From positions 785,864-849,863 of the forward strand of contig JAHLJZ010000002.1 of NCBI GenBank assembly GCA_025602915.1: a stretch of DNA of 64,000 nt. Direction: 5' to 3'. The translations under genes and the position numbers were made by a program. Origin of the DNA: Paraphysoderma sedebokerense. Taxonomy: Eukaryota; Blastocladiomycota; Physodermatomycetes; Physodermatales; Physodermataceae. The stretch's first letter is position 1, and every line of letters begins with the position of its first letter. This document shows positions 8,837-19,960 of this stretch, piece after piece. The notes under the pieces are model-generated. The model did not search any database. It had not been told where the DNA came from and worked only from the letters and a program-made list of their open reading frames with translations.

Positions 8837-11031
8837 TCAACACCAAGGTAGCCCAAAGTCTGCGTACCCGTGGTGATGACAGCTATCGTAAACCCCAGTT
8901 AATGATGAATCATATCCGTAATAGTCGTAACCAGTATAATCTATTCCCTCCCAACCTGAGTCACCGTGATTTTCATGACCATGATAATCGTGTTCGTACA
9001 TTCCGAATGGCAGTGCGTCCCCTGAATCAAGAAGATGTAGCTGTTGATTACCTATATGCCGCGAAAGGAAAGATTCAGAATAGTTATTAACTTTATAACA
9101 TCCATTTCGAAAATTGCAACATCCCAATTACCATTTGTATTGTGATCAATCAAATGACCGGATGGTGTTGTGGTGTCAACGGCGTGAGAGTTATTTTGGT
9201 TTTGCTGATTGCCGGTATGATTCTGAGAATTAGTGGTAACTTGTTGTTGCTGTTGCTGCTGGGCCTGGGTTCTCTTGATGTTCAATACAGCCTGAACGAT
9301 GGCCGCAGAGGCTGCCATTGATGATGCTGCAAGTAGAATTAAGACAGTACAGTTAGTCAAGAAAAGCAAAAGCGTAAGGTGGCCCAACTTAATCAACACA
9401 AACCGACAACGATTACGCCCATGATGCGCTTCTGTCCAGCAGGCATCTTCTTCATAGATTGTTGAGCAACTGCATCCCGAAGTGTAGGAGGAACAGAGAA
9501 TATGAAACATTGATTTACTCCCGCCCGATCTGAGGTGGCTCGAACATGATCGTTATTGACCGACAAATATCGGCCGTTAACAAAGGATAGTAGAGAAAAA
9601 GCTAATGGCGAGTGCGGTAGTTTCTGATGAATGGAAGTTAGCATAGGATTCGAACAAATCATTCATGCAATCTAAAAGCATACCTTGAATGTCCAAATAC
9701 AATTTTCACTGAATTTTTCCTGCTCACCCAATTCGTTTCCGTTGCTCAATACACATAAGTACTTGTCTGTACTTGAGTCTCTCAGAACGACTTGTTTATT
9801 ATTAGCGTCTTGTAAATCAATGGGAGGCCCGATGACATCAGGTTTTGCTTGATCCACATAATTCACATTAAAATAAGCAACATCATTACTAAATTTGCCT
9901 TGCGGAAGATTTTTTAGATGAAAGGCGTGTCGTTTTTTGGGAGTCCTGAACAGCGACCGGTCTTTTTGATCCTTTATTGCGACTGGTGTGGAAAGAATAT
10001 TAGAGGGTCCCGGCGGCCCAGGGCGGGGAGGAGGAGGTCTAAATTCTTTGATGGGAGGTTCCTCAGATTGTGGAGGCCTGTTTGGAGGAGGAGGCCCGCG
10101 AGCTGCCGGAAATGGTGGAGTGCGGCTACCCATATTCCCTGAACGACGCGGACCATCAATCTCGTCTGGTTCTCGTCGATATTCTCTGTCATGTTCATTC
10201 GGTCGAGCATCGTAAATTCGGTTTTTAACGGGATAAGATCGAGTCCTTTCAGAAAGATTCATCGGTGCTCGAGAATCATCAACTGGCGACGACCCTGTTC
10301 GTAGGTTTCTTCTCGGCTCATGCCTCTCTCTGAGTGAAGAGGATGGAGACGTTGTGACGAGAGACGATGGTTTTACGAAATAATATCGGAATAACGACTT
10401 TTTACTTTGAAAAGTATTAGAAAGAGTAATCATTCCGTTTTCGACTGTCATATACTTATTTTCAAGCGATAATGTAAACCACGGAAGTTTATCAATCTGA
10501 AAGGAATTGTGATAGAAAGTAAAGAGACCAAATTAGTTGAAAGGTAAAGCCGATGAGATGATTGTACACTAAAAATTTTTTTAAACTAGATACATCGACA
10601 TTGCAATGAAGACGCACCTTCAGTTTCCATAAAGTTAATGTAGTAGGGTTTTCAACCCAGAAGACTTCACCAGTTTTCTTAACACCGAGGAACAATCGAG
10701 GTGAATTCAAACCCAGAAGAACATCCATGCCATCGGCAGGTCTATCAACAATCCGCAAAGGCTTTCCAGGTTGATATTCAAAGAGACAGAACTGGAAGGC
10801 GGGGTCGGTGTCAATGGGTTTGTCATGGAACTGGAGAGGGGGAACATCAGAGGAGGTGGAATTAGGATGGAAGGAAAGAAAGCCGTCCGAATTGGAAGAG
10901 AAAAGGATGGGTTTCGCAGAAGGTGGAGAATTTGGGGATTGCTTCCGTGGGGACTGTGGATATGCGGAGGGATAAGGGCTTTTAGGGGAGGGAGGAGATG
11001 TCGGAGGAGTGCGTTCTTGTACGGCCGCCAT
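8837..11031 (-). CDS. Single-pass membrane protein with fascin-like beta-trefoil sequence
   Basis: Multi-exon. It begins MAAVQERTPPTSPPSPKSP, then has a disordered Pro/Ser stretch. A region with GVKKTGEVFWVENPTTLTLW leads through a spliced IDKLPWFTLSLENKYMTVEN into a Pro/Arg-rich linker (about 9970-10330). Then come DKYLCVLSNGNEL and NGRYLSVNNDHVRAT, which look like beta-trefoil strands of fascin/actin-crosslinking type. An intron splice creates one TM segment (RIMGVIVVASSMAASAAIVQ). A poly-Gln tract follows, then a last exon rich in His, Gly, Asp and Tyr with GYDYYGYD and CHHHGY. The final intron joins NTNG to NQQLHLL. I do not know this architecture. The trefoil assignment rests on sequence feel and needs a profile search. 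Confidence 0.6.
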
Positions 11032-11392
11032 TGTTTCGTGCGTTAGGAGAGAGGTCAAAGGAGCTTTCAAATTATGAGCTCTTTTTTTAATCTTAAATCG
11101 GCTGAATCAACTCAATCGCATACTCAGAGACATGTCAGACATTGCGGACCTTTGCCAATTAACCGAGAGAGGTAACAGGGAATCGGACTTTGCAATATCG
11201 CATCATTTTTAACGGTTGACTGTTCCTCAATTTACGCGCGTGGATGGATGCAGCGGTTCATGCCCAATAATGGGAAAAGAAATTCAACACAAACTTATAT
11301 TTGTAATAATTATTGTACATACAAGATGCCTAACTTCAGAGATTCTGAAAGTAGCAACCCCAAAAGGACAGTTCGAATTTTTTATACTTTAA
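11032..11392. other. Gap between two leftward genes
   Basis: AT-rich spacer carrying the promoter of the beta-trefoil gene. No ORF of interest; a 70-codon plus-strand frame at 11248 looks random. Confidence 0.45.
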
Positions 11393-13156
11393 TTATTGTT
11401 GGGAGGTACCTCGATTGGTGTTTGCTGGGTTACCCATCACCATCAAAATATAAAGTATAACAGCGAATGCCAATCCCAGTACCAGAAAATAGCATTTACA
11501 CTGATGGAAAATTTGCATGCATGGACTCATCGTCGCTAATCGCTGGGGACTGGGATAACAAACCTCACACAGTAAATCATCGTCGTTGAACACCACAACT
11601 GGCATTTCTTCTTGACCAGTGTAAGGGGGCATTTCAAATAACGCCGCATCATCAGCTGCGAGAGCATTGTCTTTAAAGATAGTCCGTGTCTTACTGGATT
11701 CCAGAAAGTCGTTGTCAGTCGCGAAAAGTGTTGCTTCGTAGGCTTTTATCGTTGGAGCGGTTGCCCCAACTGTCCTCGACCCCTCTGTTCCAGCTGAAGG
11801 AGGGGGTGTGGCTGGAGTAATGGTCGTAACTAAAATACCCGATTCTTCATTCTCTTCGGTGATTGTAGCAGGAGATTTTCTACAATTTGAGCTGGACAAA
11901 TCCCCTCCATCTTTCAATGTTTTCGCCCATTCTTCCACTGATGTTTTATCCGAGTTTGAAAACGATAAAATTCGTCGACGGCGCTCTGGAGTACCCATCT
12001 TTTGTAATTCGTCTTTAGGAACAGGGACAGCAAACCTAGTAACGGAGCCGACAGGGATTGCAGTCTTATTTCGGCGATGATTATTGATGTGCAGGGGACC
12101 GGTTGGCTGTTTATTGATAATGGTAGTGGTCTCCTCTTCCTGGCTTTGGTAAGACGAATGACGCCGCGGCTTAGTAGTGGTTGTGGTCGTTATAATTGCA
12201 CCGTCCTTGGTACTAACTGTTTGTGACCTCCTCGTTCTTGAGCTTACATCTCCCTCGTTCACAGACCTGGGTAATGATTGAGTATTTCGGGTAGACGATG
12301 ACGGTCCAAACGCGTTCTGTAAAACCGATGAAGATAAATCTGACTCCTCAAGGGGTTGAAAATTACTTTTGCCCACTGTAGGTGATAAGACAACCGACAA
12401 ACGGCGAACCGCAGTTTTAGCTGATGTCGACATCTTTCTAGCTGCTTTCTCTAAACTGCGTTTACCAGGAGAAGACGGGTTAGCCGAATCGTCTTTCACC
12501 TCGCTTACTACTTGAGTACTCAATGTCCAGGAACCCATCTTTCCGCTCTCAACCTCGGCAACTGTAGGGGATTTTAACATCAGTGATAGTCGGCGGGGAC
12601 TGCTTATTGACAACGGACTTGGTTTTGAGGGTCTCTTTTCCGTCACAATTCGAATTTCACCATCTCCTTCAGTCAAATCTTGTGATGACTCAATCGTTTC
12701 TCCATTTTCGTTTTCTACAACCGTTTTTTCAATTCCATTAGCAGTGGTTTTGTTTGAATTTTCCGCACCATCTAATGGCTTTACTATGAAGTATAAAACG
12801 TTGCCAATGATATCAGTGTTAGTCAGTGGATTCAAGACATGTAGCCTATGAATTAATTTTTTCCCTAGATAAACTTGAGTTTGAAAAAGAATTTTGTTCA
12901 AGTGGAAAGCATTGTAGTATGAATAGAATGCTTTATCTGGCTGTTTATGATCCCATGTCTGTACTCTGGCTATGATGAAAGATTTCGTTCCACATGGGTC
13001 GCACTCTTGGTGTATTTTAACCAAGTCACCGAATGTTTCAAGACAGAATGAATCTTCGTAACCAGTCGCTACTGAGTCAAGAAGTTTTGTTCCAGTACTA
13101 TCAAAAAGGTGAATGAACTCTGGTTCGGGCTCGGGTGCATTTTGCGGAGTTGGCAT
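11393..13156 (-). CDS. Tail-anchored protein with long disordered middle, unknown
   Basis: A single 587-codon frame. The N-terminal ~135 residues look folded (FIHLFDSTGTKLLDSVATGY, FIIARVQTWDHKQPDKAFY, then NAFHLNKILFQTQVYLGKKL). A Ser/Thr/Arg-rich region with several RRLS/RRHS-type basophilic phosphosites follows. Near the end an acidic stretch with DDDLLCEVCYPSPQRL precedes one hydrophobic segment (CYFLVLGLAFAVILYILMVM) and a short tail, giving tail-anchored topology. I recognise no named domain. The ATG at 13156 is preceded by TAAGT, so the stop of an upstream frame lies 2 nt before it. Confidence 0.7.
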   Translation of the reverse strand: MPTPQNAPEPEPEFIHLFDSTGTKLLDSVATGYEDSFCLETFGDLVKIHQECDPCGTKSFIIARVQTWDHKQPDKAFYSYYNAFHLNKILFQTQVYLGKKLIHRLHVLNPLTNTDIIGNVLYFIVKPLDGAENSNKTTANGIEKTVVENENGETIESSQDLTEGDGEIRIVTEKRPSKPSPLSISSPRRLSLMLKSPTVAEVESGKMGSWTLSTQVVSEVKDDSANPSSPGKRSLEKAARKMSTSAKTAVRRLSVVLSPTVGKSNFQPLEESDLSSSVLQNAFGPSSSTRNTQSLPRSVNEGDVSSRTRRSQTVSTKDGAIITTTTTTKPRRHSSYQSQEEETTTIINKQPTGPLHINNHRRNKTAIPVGSVTRFAVPVPKDELQKMGTPERRRRILSFSNSDKTSVEEWAKTLKDGGDLSSSNCRKSPATITEENEESGILVTTITPATPPPSAGTEGSRTVGATAPTIKAYEATLFATDNDFLESSKTRTIFKDNALAADDAALFEMPPYTGQEEMPVVVFNDDDLLCEVCYPSPQRLATMSPCMQIFHQCKCYFLVLGLAFAVILYILMVMGNPANTNRGTSQQ

Positions 13157-13158
13157 AC

Positions 13159-13491
13159 TTATGCGGGGTTGCCGGGACCACTTGGTCTAGCTGAAAAGTT
13201 AACAGTGTGCTGCGCGAAAGGTTGAAACTGAGGTGACGACAGAGATTTTTGTAGCCACTCAAGACGGATAAAATTATAGTTCAGTACTATGAATTTCGGC
13301 GTATGCAAAATGGAAGGAATTACACGGGGGAAAGTAGGGAGAACATCCAACAGCCCGCGTCGGGCCAACAGTATTGCTTGATACTTCGCATCATTGAGCA
13401 AAGTTAGGCGTTCTATAACGGAGTCCCGTCGAATAAGCTGCCAATATAGATCTGCTATACTGCACGAGAGATTCATCGTGAGTGAATTCAT
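13159..13491 (-). CDS. Unresolved ORF (or exon) just upstream of the tail-anchored protein
   Basis: A 110-codon frame with coding-like composition (LYWQLIRRDSVIERLTLLND, then YQAILLARRGLLDVLPTFPR). Its stop is 2 nt before the next ATG. A further minus-strand stretch at about 13755-13694 reads LHISQSFAAVIGGIGLD and ends at a strong GTAAGT donor, so both may be exons of one small gene. The phases I tried do not join cleanly. It could instead be an upstream ORF of the 587-residue gene. Family unknown. Confidence 0.35.
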   Translation of the reverse strand: MNSLTMNLSCSIADLYWQLIRRDSVIERLTLLNDAKYQAILLARRGLLDVLPTFPRVIPSILHTPKFIVLNYNFIRLEWLQKSLSSPQFQPFAQHTVNFSARPSGPGNPA

Positions 13492-13881
13492 TTGGATTGC
13501 GTTCCCTGGGCGGTGGACAGAAATAGAGGAGTTGGGTCCCTTATCAGGACGTAGACAAAAGAAACAAACACACAGGACTTCCAGGGAGAGAGCGAGGCTG
13601 ATTTATCTTTCAGAGCCAGCAAAATGGAAAGACGGATTTTACTCATCATTTGAACTCAAATCTTGATCCGTTCGAAAATATAATAATGATACTTACATCA
13701 AGTCCTATTCCGCCGATCACCGCCGCAAATGACTGAGAGATATGCAACCCACGTCTGTTCAATTCAGAATATCACTCTTTTCAGATGTATCATATAATTA
13801 TATTGCGTCCAGCACAGATAAACTGTTAATTTCAAAGTTGACAACTTTCAATGAATTTTGTGCAGGCAGTCAACATAGAAA

Positions 13882-14058
13882 CTAGTTGATGCGCAGTGGA
13901 CGACACACGAGAAAGGTGGTAATTAATCCAAGCCCAATCAGGAGGGGGATGCAGCTGACCCAAAAAGAGCTGCTCTCTGCTCCTAGCAGCAATAATCGAC
14001 AGTAACAGTGAAGTATAGTCTGATACATCAGTGCACTAACATTGTTTCCATTCATTCC
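13882..14058 (-). CDS. Possible small membrane protein
   Basis: A minus-strand frame from the Met of MNGNNVSALM ends in a clear hydrophobic segment (SSFWVSCIPLLIGLGLITTF) and a short basic tail. An intron acceptor (GCTGCTAG) lies inside, so the 5' part may be spliced differently. No family recognised; it may be chance. Confidence 0.25.
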   Translation of the reverse strand, partial: GMNGNNVSALMYQTILHCYCRLLLLGAESSSFWVSCIPLLIGLGLITTFLVCRPLRIN

Positions 14059-14309
14059 AGAAAAGCAACGCAAGGGAGCTTACACACAAGTCGTCGATTG
14101 TTCGGCAGAAATTAGACTTTAGGGGCAGGCAATAGCGAGCCGTAGAATATTTGAGCAACATTCCATCTCCACTATCAATCGTCAACGTCAGGACACAGGA
14201 CATTTCAACTACATTCGAACCATATCATTCCAACATCATACCACCCTATCCTCCTGTAAATTGCCTTCTCCGGTTCCCCCATTCCCCTGTTGCTTCTGTC
14301 CAAACTGGA

Positions 14310-17054
14310 TCAATCAGCCGCTAATACACAGAAACCTGGGACGGCCAACCCACAGCAACCTTCCCAAAGCGACATTTTGCAGTGGTAACTATCAATCTGT
14401 TCCTTTCCTTTATTATATTTATACTTGTTTATGAACGCTTTATTTCACGTCGTCAAAGGCAACAATATCAACAACTTTTGGCTGCACAATACGCTGGTTA
14501 TGATCCATATCAACTCCAACTTCTACAGTATCAACTAGCAGCACAACAGCAGGCATATAATACTTCAGCAGCAGCGGCTGTCGATCCTAATTTATACTAC
14601 GCATATGCAGCGGCTGCTGGAATACCCACTGCTGCGACCTCTGGAGTGTACAGTACTAATCTTCCACAGACTACGGGTTCTGTCCCTTCTCTTCCCTCAA
14701 ATCAACAGCAGAATATAGCCAACCCCGCCGGTTCACAAACTTCGACTTCAACCACCGAATCATCTATGAAGAAGCCTACTGCTTCTCCTTCGAAGGCTTC
14801 TTCCCCTGCCAAATCTACAAATGGAAAGGCGAAAACGAAATTTGAAATAAAAAGTTCGTCATCCCCTCTCACCTCCTTTACAGCATGAAGGTCTCGACTA
14901 AAAGTCCTCCCTCTTATTTGCAGAACCCGAGTACACCGCCGTGAAACCAAAACCAGTTTCTCAGTTGGCCGAGTCGTCAGCGCCAAAGCAAAAACCGAAG
15001 TCCTCCCCAGGAAAGAAACAGAAGCAGTCCGATGATCCGTGGCCGCCTGCATTCAAAGAATTTTTAAATAAAGTCCTCAAGATTGCAACCGAAAAGGTAC
15101 CCGATGCGAAACTCAGAGATGAATTTGAAAATCAGTACCTCGTTAAAGCGTTACAGAACTTTATTGACGGTAAAGATCTTTGGAAAGAAGACTGGGCTCG
15201 CAAAGATCCTCTTGAATTTGTAACTGTTCGCCTGAATAAATTCAATCAGGAGAGGAAAGGAAGACTGTTTGTGTTCTGGCCGTTTTTGTGAATATTTGGC
15301 GTGACTCTGACTGACTACTAATTGTAGCGCCAGCGCGAAAAGAAAAGTTCCTGAGACCCGTGATTTTTCGCCCACTCCATCATCGCCCCGGTCTGATAAA
15401 ATGGATGTCGACGACGAAGAATTGTTGAAACGGCAGAAAAGGGCGAAAAGGTTTGCAGATGATCATGAAGCATTTCACCAAGAGAAACGGAAAGCCTCCG
15501 CTTCTAGTAGAAGAACTCAGCGGGAGTATGTTGACTTGCACAAAGATGTATGTTGAATCTGTTGCTTTTACGTATCATTGTCGCTGTACTTTTGAAGTCT
15601 AAAACGGTTTTTGTTTTTCTTTTGTAGCTTATACCTGAATGGGACAGCAATACTCTTGTTGGTACCTGTCAGACGCTGGAAAAGCCTTATCTGCGGTTGA
15701 CGGAGGTACTACTCTTGAATCTTGATGATCTTTTCTGCTGCTTGCGTTTATTTATATTATATTACAGGCTCCAAAACCAGAACAAGTCCGTCCTCTTCCG
15801 GTACTGAAAAAAGCGTTTGCAAGGCTTAAGCAGAAATGGAAGAACGAAGGCAACTATACCTATATCTGTGACCAATTGAAATCACTTCGACAAGACATGG
15901 TCGTCCAGCGTATTCGTAATGAATTTGCAGCTCATGTCTACGAGACCCATGCCAGGATTGCATTAGAAAAGGTTTGTTTTTTTAAATCAATTCATTATAT
16001 TTCATTCTTGAGATATGGCATCTAAATTTTCATTGGTATCACCTTTCAGGGCGATCTAGGTGAGTACAATCAATGCCAAACACAGTTGAAACAGATATAT
16101 GAAAAAGGAATACAAGGCGGTCCCAACAGTGCGAATGAATTTACCGGTATGTGATTTTAGTATCGGACGATAGTGTGTTCACTGTTGTGTTCTTAATATG
16201 CATTTCACAAATTCCAGCCTATCAAATTCTGTACATGATATATACCAAAAATTCCCGAGGTACGTCGGTTATCCGTCCAGTCGAACGTCTCTTTCCGTAT
16301 TAACCTGTCTTCTGGCATATTCCGTCGATCCTGAAATTGCTTTCTCAACAGATATCAACCAGGTTCTTTCGACCATCACGCCTTCTCAAAAATCACACAA
16401 GTATATCATACACGCCCTACAAGTCCGTTCTGCTGTTGCTTCGAATAATTATCATCGTTTATTTAAGTTATATCTGACTGCTCCCAATATGGGTTCCTAT
16501 TTAATGGATCAATTTCTTGAACGAGAGCGGTTTAGAGGCTTAAAAAGCATCTGTAAAGCGTACGCTTCATTTGTCTTTTCCTTCCGTTTTCCCGTCCTTC
16601 CAGGGTTATTCTGTCCTTACTGTTAACACGCATGATCTGCTTTTAGCTATCGACCGCATGTTCCTTTCTCCTTCGTTGCCCAAGAACTCGGTTTTGAGGG
16701 TATCTCTGAACTCAAAAAGTTTATATCCGAGGCCATCCATTCCGTCCAGAAAAGTGAGGCTGAACATGGAAACCATTATTCTGCTCCCGAAATTGTACAT
16801 CCTGCGTCCTATCCTTCTTCGCCGCCTCCTCGCAAGTCGAAAAAAAGCGACAAGAAGAAAAAAGTGAAGGGAACTGACAGTGAAATAGTAGAGTTGATGA
16901 ACACGAAAGACTTGTACTTTTGGATTGACAAAAAGTTGGGCTCTTATGCAAAGGTGGGCAATCTCTAAATGTACTACCTCATACTGTTTGCAATAGCACT
17001 TACGGATTACCGTTCTTTTTTTCTCAGGTCGACATTAAAGGACAGATACATTGA
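14310..17054 (+). CDS. THP3/LENG8-type SAC3/GANP domain protein
   Basis: Homologue of yeast Thp3 and human LENG8, PCI-type SAC3/GANP proteins linked to transcription elongation and mRNA maturation. N-terminal Gln/Ala-rich sequence: a W codon split across an intron joins SDILQ-W to QQYQQLLAAQYAG. Then a Lys/Ser linker, the motif DDPWPPAFKEFLNKVLK, and a basic KRQKRAKRF region. The SAC3 core starts at EWDSNTLVGTCQTLEKPYLR and runs through QVRPLPVLKKAF, VVQRIRNEFAAHVYETHARI and YRPHVPFSFVAQELGF. It ends in a Lys-rich tail and YFWIDKKLGSYAK. At least nine introns. I could not find the start codon: the frame is open upstream to about 14255 without ATG, so a first exon is missing and the left coordinate is approximate. 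Confidence 0.85.
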
Positions 17055-17857
17055 ACACCCTACTTTACGTCGTACCTGCATAGTAATGGTGTCATCTTCT
17101 TCTTTTACTCGAATTGTCGGATTAATCGGACATTTAGACTCTTAATCTACTCATCAATTGTCATACAAGACATATTTTGTTGTTGCTTCAAACATAAACG
17201 AAAATCAGAACCTGTTGGTAAGTTATGGTGGACAAGCGCAAGATCAAAGAAGAGAAAACACATTCGATTTAGATTTTAGGAAAAGCAATCACAACTCACG
17301 CCATAGCAGGTTCATGCTTTCAGTGTAATTTTATCAAACATTAATCTATGGCTATGTATACGACGGTATCGACGTTTTCCTAATTCTTGTCAGTTTTGAG
17401 TTTTTCATTCTTATGGCGATCAAAATTCAAATGCGAATGGTACTTCATGGAATGTAGATTGACCTGATGATGAATGTATTTGACGTTGATTGTTACATAC
17501 TGTAAAATCCAAAATGACGTCTTTAATTTTGTGGAATAAATCAGACGTATCCAAACCTCAAATCAATCTCATTAGGTGAACCGACATTGGTATCCGGTAG
17601 AGATATATGCTATTAAAAAGACATACTTTTATTGTATGTGATGTTCCTAATTGAACATTTGTTACAACCTAACGTTTACAATTTATGTCGACTACATATT
17701 CGCGAATACAACGCGCGACTTTAATCTGTTCTCGAGCGAGCTAAAAAGATGTCATTTTGTTCCCCATAAAGAAAAAAGTAAAAAAGATAGTGGGGTAACT
17801 ACAAAAAGTATTTGTTCTACAAGTATATATTGTATATCATCTTCATCTATCTTGGAA
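17055..17857. other. Intergenic between convergent genes
   Basis: AT-rich, no coding-like frame, no obvious RNA gene or repeat. It presumably holds two 3' UTRs. Confidence 0.5.
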
Positions 17858-19260
17858 TTAATACCATCTAAATAAAACCTTCTTCTCTGCAAGCAATACT
17901 GCAGAGTCTTTTCTATTTCTTAATCCATCTTCGTCAATGTCCATGTTAATTTTTCTAGTTCGTTTTCTTCCTCGACGGGAATTTTTGTCAAAAGTATATG
18001 GATCTTGAAATTCAAGTTCATTGATTTTCGAAAAATCAGGTAAATCCGGAACAGTCATTACTTGACTGTGTAACCATTTACAATTTTGATGCTCTGATTG
18101 AAATTTAGTAGAGAGGGTGTTATAACAAGCTACCATCCAGTTAAGAATATTAGTAAGTGGTGTTGACGATTGCTTGGTTTGAGTTGGGAAGGGAATGGAG
18201 AATTGGGTTTGAGGTTTATCCTCGATTCGGAGTAAACTTAGGGATTGAAGATTGATGTACGGAAATCGAGAAATTTGGTTTGAATTGGTAGTAAAGAAGG
18301 AGAATAACCTTTTGAGAGATTGAATTTTGGTCCAGTTCTTGTAGAATGTTGTTGGACATGTAGTTTGGGTTGGAATAACAGCGTGGTTGATAGGGAATCT
18401 GGTTTGATTTACGCGACGGGTTTGCGGGGATAAAAAGAGTTGTAAGGGTACCATTAAGTGTGATGTATCAGTAGATACAGGATTATTGAATCGTGTTTCT
18501 GGAAATTGCATTCATGGTTAGTTTGTACTCTTTCATGTTCTGAAAATCACTGAAGTAACAAACCAGTTGGAACAACCGCGTCCATTTTGTATCTCAATCC
18601 GCGCATCAAACCAAAACTAATTTGTTGACCGATAACGCTTCGTTTTCGCAACATCCCAAAATCGCAACAATTTGTACCAAGTTTAGAAGCGTCCAACCAA
18701 AACGAATGTCTTAGAGCAGACTGAACTGTAGTGATGGAGCTAGCGAAGTAGGTTGTCCACGATTCTTTTGCCGATCATGAAAATGTCGCGTATCAGTGGA
18801 TGAAATGGGAGAATAGAACAGTTATTCAGGATGTCGCAAAAGAATGGAAAGTAAAGCAAAAAGAAAATAAAATACCTGTTTCCGTTTTTTCTATTGCTGA
18901 TGCATTTTGTCTTTGTGATTTGCAGATTTGATTGACATAGTCCATAGAGACTTGCACAATTTGACCGTTCATTTCGGTTTCAAGATACATAGTAGACTTC
19001 TGCAAATAAACAAAGTATGGAGTAACCCGAAAGCACAAAAAGAAATTTTTCGAAAATTGGTTAGTAATTTATGTATATAAACCTCTGCATTATCCTCTTC
19101 CGAGAAACAACCGTTTTGTGTCGCGAATTGTAATCTGCAAATCCTCTCTGCCTCATCATGAAAAACTACAGCAAAAAGAAGGAAGAAAAAGAATCTTACC
19201 TTTGCAGGGATTTTATTAAAGTTAAAATCAACGGAAAACCCGTTCGAATCGTATTGAAAC
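17858..19260 (-). CDS. Unidentified protein with C-terminal basic motif
   Basis: Five exons can be strung together in frame: MFQYDSNGFSVDFNFNKIPAK (19260-19199); HDEAERICRLQFATQNGCF; an exon from KSTMYLETEMNGQIVQVSMD to AIEKTET; one from ESWTTYFASSITTVQSALRH to MDAVVPT; and the last from MQFPETRFNN to the stop. Junction phases agree. The C-terminus has SRRGRKRTRK, a probable nuclear localisation signal, in a charged context. SALRHSFWLDASKLGTNCCD looks the most conserved. I considered Mediator subunits but could not match one. Nuclear location is inference. Confidence 0.6.
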
Positions 19261-19960
19261 ATTTTTTTTGAGTGACTTTGCCTCTTAGGGGTGTCTCTCA
19301 AGATTTCGATGAACGCTGTTACGCTCGAGATTCGAGGAGAAGAGAAGTAATTTTCGGGATTGAAAATCGGTGTTGAAGATTCTGAAGTTATTATAGATTG
19401 TCAAGGATGAGGAAGATGGTTATGAAATGGCTGCTGTGGTTCAGAAGAGTCGAAGTGGAGGGGGGAATGGGATAGCTCGTCGGATTTTCGAAGGAAAAGA
19501 CGCGACGTTGATCCTCTGGTTTCGTGCGGCTCTTTCGGGCTTCGAGTCAGAGCGACTCTGGCATGTTTCGTTAAATAATTAATGCGTGAGAAGTTGATTT
19601 ACACTCCTTGCAATATTTAGCAAAACAAATACATCTTGTTTACATATGTACAATTGTCGGAATAGAATACCCTGAAAGATGGTTCTAATCTGGTAATATT
19701 CGTTCCCGAATACTCCAATATACCAGCACTGTATCATGCTGGATAAACCGATACCTTAATACATGCATGTACAGGGCCACAACTACCATAAAAATCCGTC
19801 CTTTAACGAGTTCAGAAAGTCTTAATCTACAGTACGTTAAATCTCATTGCAATAATATTGGGGAAACAAGATGCTGGAGATGAGCTGAAAAGCCAAGTAA
19901 AGCAGAAGTCAAAGTAATGACCCAACACAGAAACTTAAATGCGGGTTGAGTTAGAAGCTT
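19261..19960. other. Intergenic between two leftward genes
   Basis: 700 bp, AT-rich. No frame above 60 codons and no repeat noticed. It contains the promoter of the 17.9-19.3 kb gene. Confidence 0.5.

Noticed and set aside
9635-9662. GGATTCGAAC resembling the reverse of a tRNA B box
   Set aside because: It lies inside a coding exon of the beta-trefoil gene, is not followed by the needed C, and no matching A box or cloverleaf can be folded.
14382-14460. Apparent N-terminal TM (MVTINLFLSFIIFILVYERF) on THP3
   Set aside because: This is the translation of a short intron; splicing GTAACT...AAAG restores SDILQWQQQYQQLL across a split Trp codon.
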